The notes under the pieces were generated by a model. It saw nothing but the letters and a program-made list of their open reading frames with translations. It made no database searches and had not been told where the DNA came from. Source: an archaeon (GTDB lineage Archaea; Asgardarchaeota; Hermodarchaeia; Hermodarchaeales; Hermodarchaeaceae). From it: a stretch of DNA of 13,613 nt. Positions within the stretch are counted from its first letter, which is position 1. The number at the start of each line of letters is the position of its first letter. Location: positions 1 to 13,613 of the forward strand of contig JABXGY010000435.1 in assembly GCA_016550395.1 (NCBI GenBank), given 5' to 3'. The position numbers and the translations under genes are program-made. Of this stretch, positions 7,512 through 13,613 are shown in pieces.

Positions 7512-7599
7512 AAAAATAAACAGCGGTATTTTATGGATACTGGGAGAGCATTTGATTCACAACTTCTTTCGACAAAGATGGTCAGACAAGTAGAAAAAA

Positions 7600-7607
7600 G
7601 AGGTGAT
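7600..7607 (+). promoter_or_regulatory. Shine-Dalgarno site deciding the start of the 4-helix zinc-ribbon gene
   Basis: GAGGTGAT at 7600-7607 lies 6 nt before ATG 7614 and matches the anti-Shine-Dalgarno core. It argues against the in-frame upstream ATG at 7533, which would place this motif inside the coding region. Confidence 0.75.
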
Positions 7608-7613
7608 GATCAT

Positions 7614-8246
7614 ATGTCCAAGTCCATAAAAGACCGGATTAAAAAGATTCCAGCAGATGCATATGAAAGTTTAACATACATTATCGTGGCAATAATTTTC
7701 ATATGTATCCTGATTGGTTTCATTATTTGGCAACTTATTCTAATGGGTCAACTATTTGGTGTGCTTCTGGGTCTTATTACTTTTACAGCGCTCATTTCCA
7801 CCCTTTATGCATATTTCAAAGTTGAAAGGAGCGAGGATAACCCTAGGCTCGCCTTGAAGCTCAGGATTATAGCAACCATCATCTTCTTTGCTTTTCTAAT
7901 TGAAGCAATTTTTACAGTTGTGGTGTTTTATTCTCCAATTATACACCCTTTCCTCGCCCAATTGTTTTCTAATATCGGGTTGGGATATAATTATCCTGGG
8001 GTATCACTTATTATGATAGGCATCCTCGTAATAATTGTCATTATTTTCTTATCGATTCCAGTATGTTTATGGACAGGAATCTGTAGATCTCTAAAAACAT
8101 CTGCAGGTTATACTTCCCAAGCTGTTCTTCTTGCAAAGAAACTTGAAGAAAAAACCCCTCCACAAAAATGCCCTACATGTGGATCCAGTCTTAGTGACAA
8201 TGAAGAATTTTGTGGTAATTGTGGCAAAGCAATTACTCGAGACTGA
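7614..8246 (+). CDS. Four-helix membrane protein with C-terminal zinc ribbon
   Basis: This is a 210-residue protein. A basic N-terminus (MSKSIKDRIKK) precedes four hydrophobic helices at about residues 21-40, 44-66, 84-106 and 129-155, then a cytosolic linker and a zinc ribbon KCPTCGSSL ... FCGNCGK with Cys 186, 189, 200 and 203 (C-x2-C-x10-C-x2-C). Membrane proteins ending in such a zinc ribbon are common in archaea, and their roles are mostly unknown; the ribbon may mediate protein contacts at the membrane. The start is set by GAGGTGAT six nt upstream; a longer frame from 7533 adds 27 residues with no family features. It stands alone between R6 and R7. No function can be assigned. Confidence 0.85.
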   Translation: MSKSIKDRIKKIPADAYESLTYIIVAIIFICILIGFIIWQLILMGQLFGVLLGLITFTALISTLYAYFKVERSEDNPRLALKLRIIATIIFFAFLIEAIFTVVVFYSPIIHPFLAQLFSNIGLGYNYPGVSLIMIGILVIIVIIFLSIPVCLWTGICRSLKTSAGYTSQAVLLAKKLEEKTPPQKCPTCGSSLSDNEEFCGNCGKAITRD

Positions 8247-8276
8247 TGTAAATCACGTGATTGAGACATGGATGAC

Positions 8277-8447
8277 GTGAAACAAACGCGTTCACATCAT
8301 TTTCTAAAAATTACATATACGTCTTCGTCACCTAACAACCCCAGCATATAACTTACTGAAAACAGCTTTGCTGCATTAAAAAAGGATCAATCTGCTGCAT
8401 CATCGCCAAAAAAGGGGGATTACGGACGCCCATATAATGGCATCCGT
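8277..8447 (+). repeat. Intergenic repeat copy R7
   Basis: Block A GTGAAACAAACGCGTTCAC starts at 8277, block B core GTCTTCG is at 8321-8327 (44 nt), and block C GCATATAACTTACTGAAAA at 8344-8362 (17 nt after the core). The tail GGATTACGGACGCC ... AATGGCATCC resembles the GATTACGCCCGGATTATGG end of R6 and carries a hairpin. The copy starts 30 nt after the stop of the zinc-ribbon gene and ends 9 nt from the stop of the convergent LVIVD gene. Confidence 0.85.
8408..8447 (-). terminator. Hairpin + T-tract terminator of the LVIVD gene
   Basis: Read on the minus strand just after the LVIVD stop, ACGGATGCC (8447-8439) pairs with GGCGTCCGT (8430-8422) across an 8-nt loop. All nine pairs form if one G-U wobble is allowed. 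Five bases after a short spacer are C and then six T (8413-8408). The wobble pairs only in the minus-strand RNA (it is a C-A mismatch in the plus-strand RNA), which fits termination of the minus-strand gene. Archaea mostly rely on T-tracts, so the hairpin may instead be a property of the repeat tail. Confidence 0.55.
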
Positions 8448-8455
8448 AGTGTGTG

Positions 8456-11400
8456 TTAGCTAGGGTGTCGTCGACGTCGGCGTATTAGAACCAATATTAC
8501 AGCAAGTAGCAAACCTACGATAATGGCTTCGATGGGAAAGCCGGGAATCGGTGGTGGGGGTGGTGGAGGAGTGGTTGGGAGTTCAATGGTGATACTCTCC
8601 ACATTGCTCCATCCACTGCGAATGAGCTGTTCATCTTCTGCTATCACTGCAAAATAGTAGGTTCCTGAACCAAAGTCGGAGATATCGACCTGTATACTCG
8701 TAGTGCTTGTTTGCCAGAAGCTGAGCGAATTATCCATGGTCGCGGTGTCGAACATTTCGAGAGTATATTCGATGGTAGTACCTTCAGGGTCAATGCTAGT
8801 GCTCCAAGAAACGGTGAATACCCCATCATCATCCGTGGTTCCTGGATCGTAAAGCGTTGGGGTGGTTGGTGGCTGATTGGCTACACCAATCGATTCCACA
8901 TTACTCCAGCTGCTTGGCACGCCATCATTATCGTAAGCCAGAACCCGGAAATAGTATGTGATTCCAATGAGACCGCTAACAGCTTGGCTTGTGACTGCAG
9001 GAGTCCACTCCTGAAGTATGTTGCTGAAATTACTTTCATTGCTGAGTTGAAGCTGGTAGTAGCTGATGGTACCGTCAAAATCCCAACCTGCACTCCAAGA
9101 AACGGTGAAGGCACCATCTCCATCGGGATCTTGAATTGGATCCAAAGAGGGTGCTAAGGGAGGTTCATTGTACCACCATGTGATGTCTAGTTGATAGAGG
9201 TGAGGGCTCCGGTCATCATAATTGGTGGAAAATATACTACGCCAGCGTAAGTCGTTGCCTCGATAGGTGAATTCGTGCAAAACACCTAGAGAGACGGTCT
9301 CCCAGTGAACACCACCGTCAGCGGTAAGCTGCCAAATAGCACTGGTATAGTATGGTAAGAAGGCGTCGAAAGTAAGGGTGGCATTCTCAATTAGTCTACT
9401 ATCGCTGTGGATGTCTATCGACTGGGCTACAACATCACTCACATTATAGGTACTACCCGGGCTCCGGAAAAGGCGAAAGATCATCAAGGAGGTGCCGTTG
9501 GCAACATAGAGATAATCTCCCTGCATGGTGGCCATGGCTGCAATCATTGGAGTGGCATTGTAGGAGGCGATAAGCTGGGGGGTTCTTGGGTTAGTTGCGT
9601 TAAGGAGGTGGATACCGCCGAATCCCTCAGTTATTATGACATAGGGACCAAAAATCTCCACACCCGTAGAGGCGTTACTGCCTGGAAGATTATACAAAGA
9701 GAACGTGGAAACATCAAAGGGGTTAGTCACATTCTGCAATGAGATGCCCCTATCACCCTCAGCGAGAACACCGATGTCTCCATCTACAGCGACATCAGAA
9801 AGCCAAAATGGTTTGGTGGTGCGGTTGGTCAATACGAGACTGCTGAGGTTGGTAGCATCATAGATGTAGAAGCCAAAATCGAAGGGGGGCGATGAATACA
9901 TCGCTGTGGCGTAAACAAAATGTCCCTGAACACATAGATCCCAATAGCTGTTCCCATCGGTTACGTTAGAAATTCTTGTTGACATATTATTGGGGTCTGT
10001 AACATTGATGAGATAGAGTCCGTCATTACCCGCAGCTAGATAGGCTACATCCCCGACTACTGCCAAATCGTTAATGTTGGTAACAGGATAGTAATCGAGG
10101 AACTGAAGATTTGTAGGATCAGTCACATTGAAGGCCAGAAGCCCCTCTTCTAAAGAGCCTCCATCATCAGCAACAAAACAGTAGTGACCCTGAACCACCA
10201 CAGCATCGTAATCAACTGGGCTGGTGTGATTAATCTTGTCAAGGAGCACAGGATTAACAGGATCACTGACATTCAAGGCTAGCAGTCCTTCTGGACCAGC
10301 TGCTAGATAGGCAATGTTTCCCAGTATTTTCACATCGAAAACAGGATACCCTGTAAACGTGCTCAATAAGGGAAGATCGGTCAAACCACCACTGCTAGAA
10401 CCCACTCGATAGATTACCAGACCTGAGCTGGTTGCAATTACAAGATCACCATTATAGAAGGTTAGATCATTTATGACCGCGGCCCCAGTGTCGAATTCAT
10501 CGACGTAGGTTGGATTCAGAGGATCTATAACATCTAAGATTGCAATGGTTCCGCTATCATCACCAAGGAAGAGGGTATTTCCCTGAAGGGCTAAGCTTTG
10601 AATATTGTTAGTCAAGGTGTAATAACCGAGGACCGTTGGTTGACTGGGAACACTAACATCAATTAACTGGATTGTAGACCAAGAGGGGTAGTAGACGATG
10701 TTACCATCAACGTGGAGATCGAAGGAAGTGCCCAACCCCCCAATACTAGCTACTACAGAAGGCGAATACGGAGAAGAGACATTGACGATATAAAAGCCAT
10801 TGCTTGTGGACAAGTAAGCCATATTGCCCACTACATCCACATCATAAACACTTGCCGGTAACGAAGTATTGGAAACCGAGTAGATGTTGTATGGGTCTTC
10901 TATGTTAATAATCCGGAGATCATCACAGGCTCCATAGAGAAATCGCCCCTGAATATCAATCTGAGGCCAGTTTCCTCCAAAATTAGACCGGGAATCTGTA
11001 AGTATAGGTGTTGCGTGAGGATTGCTTACATTGTAGAGCCGAAGGTCACCAAATCTGGAGACAACATAGAGAATGTCACCTTCCACCTTGAGATCATAAA
11101 TGAGCGACCAGGTCAATTCCCAAGCCACAAGCTGAGAGACCTGTCTTGGATTAGTAACATTCATGGAGCGAAGAACCCACCCAAGGGGTGACAGACTATA
11201 CGTCGCCACGTAAGCCCTCCTCCCTTGAACCGCCACTGATTGAGCCCCCTCTGATATCGAATACTGGTCAAGTTGAAAGAAGGTGTAATCACGTTGGGAG
11301 GTCACAGTTCCAGTACCCCAACCACTTGCATTGGTCGCACTATTGTCACGACGACCCAGTGTCATGAAATTCTCGCTAACCCAATTAGATCCAGGTAAAG

Positions 11401-11521
11401 GTACACTATCAATCGCAATCTGATCAGAAGCACTTGACAAATAAACAGTAGGTTTAGCCATTATTGAGAAAGACAGTAGAAGAACAGAAACCATCAAGAT
11501 AAAAGACCAATATCTGGTCAA
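8456..11521 (-). CDS. LVIVD-repeat (double propeller) surface protein with FN3-like domains and PGF-type C-terminal anchor
   Basis: This 1021-residue protein starts with a signal peptide (hydrophobic about 7-22). From about residue 88 to 690 I count about 14 LVIVD-type blades (for example VVGDVAYLAAGNDGLYLINV, then TDP), enough for two seven-bladed propellers. A further beta domain (TADGGVHWE ... GNDLRWR, about 695-785) is followed by two fibronectin-III-like domains (about 785-878 and 879-980), each with FTVSWS and SWSNVESI-type motifs. A proline run leads to PGF (993-995), a membrane helix (about 997-1013) and five Arg. It should be exported and anchored outside, probably for adhesion or binding. 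Many blades carry N-V-S/T sequons. The start is TTG at 11521 with GGAGAG 7 nt upstream; ATG at residue 10 is the alternative. It stands alone between R7 and R8. Confidence 0.88.
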   Translation of the reverse strand: MTRYWSFILMVSVLLLSFSIMAKPTVYLSSASDQIAIDSVPLPGSNWVSENFMTLGRRDNSATNASGWGTGTVTSQRDYTFFQLDQYSISEGAQSVAVQGRRAYVATYSLSPLGWVLRSMNVTNPRQVSQLVAWELTWSLIYDLKVEGDILYVVSRFGDLRLYNVSNPHATPILTDSRSNFGGNWPQIDIQGRFLYGACDDLRIINIEDPYNIYSVSNTSLPASVYDVDVVGNMAYLSTSNGFYIVNVSSPYSPSVVASIGGLGTSFDLHVDGNIVYYPSWSTIQLIDVSVPSQPTVLGYYTLTNNIQSLALQGNTLFLGDDSGTIAILDVIDPLNPTYVDEFDTGAAVINDLTFYNGDLVIATSSGLVIYRVGSSSGGLTDLPLLSTFTGYPVFDVKILGNIAYLAAGPEGLLALNVSDPVNPVLLDKINHTSPVDYDAVVVQGHYCFVADDGGSLEEGLLAFNVTDPTNLQFLDYYPVTNINDLAVVGDVAYLAAGNDGLYLINVTDPNNMSTRISNVTDGNSYWDLCVQGHFVYATAMYSSPPFDFGFYIYDATNLSSLVLTNRTTKPFWLSDVAVDGDIGVLAEGDRGISLQNVTNPFDVSTFSLYNLPGSNASTGVEIFGPYVIITEGFGGIHLLNATNPRTPQLIASYNATPMIAAMATMQGDYLYVANGTSLMIFRLFRSPGSTYNVSDVVAQSIDIHSDSRLIENATLTFDAFLPYYTSAIWQLTADGGVHWETVSLGVLHEFTYRGNDLRWRSIFSTNYDDRSPHLYQLDITWWYNEPPLAPSLDPIQDPDGDGAFTVSWSAGWDFDGTISYYQLQLSNESNFSNILQEWTPAVTSQAVSGLIGITYYFRVLAYDNDGVPSSWSNVESIGVANQPPTTPTLYDPGTTDDDGVFTVSWSTSIDPEGTTIEYTLEMFDTATMDNSLSFWQTSTTSIQVDISDFGSGTYYFAVIAEDEQLIRSGWSNVESITIELPTTPPPPPPPIPGFPIEAIIVGLLLAVILVLIRRRRRHPS

Positions 11522-11528
11522 AGATAAG

Positions 11529-11534
11529 CTCTCC
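11529..11534 (-). promoter_or_regulatory. Shine-Dalgarno site supporting a TTG start for the LVIVD gene
   Basis: GGAGAG on the minus strand ends 7 nt before TTG 11521-11519. The good spacing and the complete signal peptide that follows support the unusual TTG start over the ATG nine codons further in. Confidence 0.65.
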
Positions 11535-11640
11535 AGATATCTATTCTAATCCTAATTTATCATTCTTACCTTTTGCAGCTGCTCATAATTTCTTGATTTC
11601 CGGGGAAGGCAAAGCTCAAAATCCTTGTACATCATATGAA

Positions 11641-11775
11641 GTGAAACAAACGCTTTGACATCATTTGGCAGAATAGCACATACGTCTTCGAAAGCAGGAA
11701 AAAAAACGCAAATAACACATCAAAAAATAGTCTAATACCATTCAAAAGAATGCACGAAAATTGGATATACAGATA
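11641..11775 (+). repeat. Intergenic repeat copy R8
   Basis: Block A GTGAAACAAACGCTTTGAC starts at 11641, block B core GTCTTCG is at 11684-11690 (43 nt, preceded by ATAGCACATAC), and a weak block C (GCAAATAACACATCAAAAA) starts at 11708. The tail GAATGCACGAAAATTGGATATACA resembles GAATGCATCTGGTTATGGATA of R4. It occupies most of the 303-base gap between the LVIVD gene start and the ATPase stop, both on the minus strand; the other parts of the gap show no gene. Confidence 0.75.
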
Positions 11776-11824
11776 GAAGAAAATACTGGCATTCGCATTC
11801 CTGACGCCTACCGAAAAGACCGGG

Positions 11825-13612
11825 CTAGTCCTTGCGCAGTCTCTTTGCCACGAGCTTCCTTATTTCTTCAAGGACGACAACCATGGATCCGAACAGGACC
11901 AACCCTACCCATTCATACCAAGCAAGCGGCACAAGTCTGAAGATTGCTGCCAGCGCGGGGACTACAAAGAGGATTCCGACCAGTATGATGTCGATGAGAT
12001 AGACGACGATTATGTATCGATTCCGAATGATTCCCATCTCTCGGATTGACTTGGTGGGGGATCTGCAATTCTGGACGCTGAACCACTGGACCACGATGAG
12101 AGTAACGAACATCATTGTCCTGATCTTGTCCTCTGGCAAGCCAATATACTGGTAGTAGACGATGATAACTATGGATGCCATGATGCCACCATAGAAGAGC
12201 GCTCTACTGAGGTTTCCCCAAGAGAGAATTCGATCCTTCAGGGATCCTGGCCCTTCATCCAAGAGACCCTCCGCTTTTGGCTCGAGAGAGAGAGCAATGT
12301 CTAGCATACCATCGGTAACGAGGTTGATCCAAAGGATTTGAATCGGAAGCAGAAGAACAGGATTCACGAAAAGCAGGAGCACTGCAAGGATAGTGAAGCT
12401 TTCTGCCAGATTCGTCGATGTCAGAAAGAGAACAACACGCCGGAGCGAGGTCAGGATGTTTCGACCCTCTTCAATGCCGTCGACAACTGCTTCAAAGCGC
12501 TCGTCCTGCAGCACGATATCGGAGGCCTCCTTGGCGATGTCAGTTCCGGTGACACCCATGGCTATGCCAACGTTAGCTTGTCTTAGGGCTGGGCTGTCAT
12601 TTACGCCATCGCCCGTCATGCTGACGAGCTTGTCGAGGCTCTGCAGTGCTTTCACGACCCTGAGCTTGTGGATTGGGCTCGTTCTGGAGAGAACTGTGGC
12701 ACCATGAGTCAGTGCGTCCTGAAGCTGCTGGTCATCCATAGCATCTATCTCATTACCAGTAAGTGTCAGGTCTCTTCTCTCCTCAACAAAGATGCCCACT
12801 TCCTGTCCAATTGCTTTGGCTGTAAAGGCATTGTCACCAGTTACCATGATCACATCAATGCCTGCACTGTTTGCTTTCTTGATGTAGTCCCGAACTCCTT
12901 CCCTCGGCGGGTCGTTAATTCCACAGAACCCAACGAATATCATATCTCGGAGGTCCTCGTTGACGATCTGGGTCTTATCAGAGGGCACAGTCCTGACCGC
13001 GCAGGCTAGCATTCTGAGTCCTTGTGAAGCGAACTCCGTCACGATCTCCTCTGTGTTGGACGGGCTCGCAAGAAACTGCTCTATGACCTCTGGGGCTCCC
13101 TTCACTATGACCAGATTTCCATCTCCTTCTGCACCCAGAAGACTGCTGGACTGATGAAGCGTAGCCATGAATTTCCTCTCGCTGTTGAAGGGAATCTCAG
13201 AAATACGTGGCCAGGCCTCATCGAGCACATACTTGTGAAGACCGACCTTCTCCAGCGTTACCAGTAGAGCTGCTTCGGTAGGAGACCCTCGTATCCTCCA
13301 TGCCCGATCAGCTCCGGTGCAGATTCGCGTTGGGTCGTCTTCTGTGAGGCACTCCGAATAGACTTCTGAGTCGTTACAGAGAGCCATCATCGCTAGAAGT
13401 CTTTCAAGGTCAGGGTATTCCTTGAGCTGACCTCCCTCGATTCGTTCTTCTGAAGACGACTGGCTCACATCGAGGTCGGGCGAACGTAGGCATCCTTCTG
13501 GGCCGCAGCCTGCAAGGAAGACCCCTCCGCTTTCGAAATCAAATCCTGAGCCACTTACCTCGAACATATGGTTCGGAGTGAATATCCTGCGGGTCATCAT
13601 TTGGTTCTTCGT
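11825..13612 (-). CDS. P2-type Ca2+/cation-transporting ATPase, C-terminal part (5' end outside window)
   Basis: The frame runs off the right edge: before the first ATG at 13600 it reads TKNQ, giving TKNQMMTRRIFTP, which directly follows the DKTGTLT phosphorylation loop in this family. The actuator domain and helices M1-M4 are therefore outside. Numbering from that ATG: nucleotide-binding domain with GSPTEAAL (105-112) and KGAPE (167-171); P domain with DPPR (230-233), MVTGDN (252-257) and TGDGVNDSPAL (329-339); then M5 with N397/E400 and M6 with N426, T429 and D430, matching the Ca2+-binding N..E and N..TD residues of SERCA. The M8 Glu of SERCA seems to be hydrophobic or polar here, as in Pmr1-like pumps. 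It likely exports Ca2+ (or Mn2+) from the cytoplasm using ATP. It ends with a short Lys/Arg tail. The gene is more GC-rich than the surface-protein genes. No neighbour on this side shares a pathway. Confidence 0.92.
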   Translation of the reverse strand, partial: TKNQMMTRRIFTPNHMFEVSGSGFDFESGGVFLAGCGPEGCLRSPDLDVSQSSSEERIEGGQLKEYPDLERLLAMMALCNDSEVYSECLTEDDPTRICTGADRAWRIRGSPTEAALLVTLEKVGLHKYVLDEAWPRISEIPFNSERKFMATLHQSSSLLGAEGDGNLVIVKGAPEVIEQFLASPSNTEEIVTEFASQGLRMLACAVRTVPSDKTQIVNEDLRDMIFVGFCGINDPPREGVRDYIKKANSAGIDVIMVTGDNAFTAKAIGQEVGIFVEERRDLTLTGNEIDAMDDQQLQDALTHGATVLSRTSPIHKLRVVKALQSLDKLVSMTGDGVNDSPALRQANVGIAMGVTGTDIAKEASDIVLQDERFEAVVDGIEEGRNILTSLRRVVLFLTSTNLAESFTILAVLLLFVNPVLLLPIQILWINLVTDGMLDIALSLEPKAEGLLDEGPGSLKDRILSWGNLSRALFYGGIMASIVIIVYYQYIGLPEDKIRTMMFVTLIVVQWFSVQNCRSPTKSIREMGIIRNRYIIVVYLIDIILVGILFVVPALAAIFRLVPLAWYEWVGLVLFGSMVVVLEEIRKLVAKRLRKD

Positions 13613-13613
13613 A

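Noticed and set aside
1..11775. CRISPR array
   Set aside because: The repeats are 0.1-4 kb apart with genes between, are imperfect, and no cas genes are seen.
1..11775. Integron attC sites
   Set aside because: Same orientation and cassette layout fit, but no paired RYYYAAC/GTTRRRY cores or long imperfect hairpin spanning the unit could be found, and no integrase is present. Kept only as an analogy.

Overview
The window looks archaeal, most likely Asgard (Thorarchaeota-like is my best guess). The reasons are protein style: a NosD-type right-handed beta-helix surface protein with N-N-T-C ladders, a long LVIVD-repeat propeller protein with fibronectin-III-like domains and a PGF + membrane helix + polyarginine tail, a 4-helix membrane protein with a C-terminal zinc ribbon, a WG-repeat protein, and a P2-type cation ATPase. 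There are no rRNA, tRNA or core information-processing genes to fix the lineage, so this is inference from style.

Layout, left to right: a small membrane protein with two H-X13-H helices, probably a di-heme cytochrome b (81-707, minus); a zinc-ribbon gene remnant (709-806, minus); an MBL-fold hydrolase (1003-1776, minus); a GC-rich luciferase-like (LLM) oxidoreductase (2040-2969, plus) coupled by an ATGA overlap to an unlisted 56-residue Cys-rich protein (2966-3136, plus); a NosD-like surface protein split by a one-base frameshift in a G5 tract (3216-5782, plus); a WG-repeat protein (6198-7175, minus); a 4-helix zinc-ribbon protein (7614-8246, plus); a 1021-residue LVIVD/FN3 surface protein (8456-11521, minus); and the C-terminal two thirds of a Ca2+-type P-ATPase running off the right edge (11825-13612, minus). 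The genes are mostly single, in mixed orientation, and do not form one pathway. Four are membrane or surface proteins of the cell envelope.

The most unusual thing is what lies between them. A dispersed intergenic repeat of roughly 130-170 bp occurs about eight times, always on the plus strand whatever the orientation of the neighbouring genes. It has three blocks at near-constant spacing: block A (GTGAAACAAACGCGTTCAC and variants), block B (a GTCTTCG core 43-46 nt downstream), and block C (GCATATAAC..CTGAAAA type, 15-18 nt after block B), followed by a looser tail often ending in an ATGGATA-like motif. The repeats separate the genes into intervals of one gene or one small gene cluster, and their right ends tend to sit very close to the next gene. 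The array therefore looks like gene cassettes separated by same-direction boundary elements. No recombinase is visible here, so mobility is a hypothesis.
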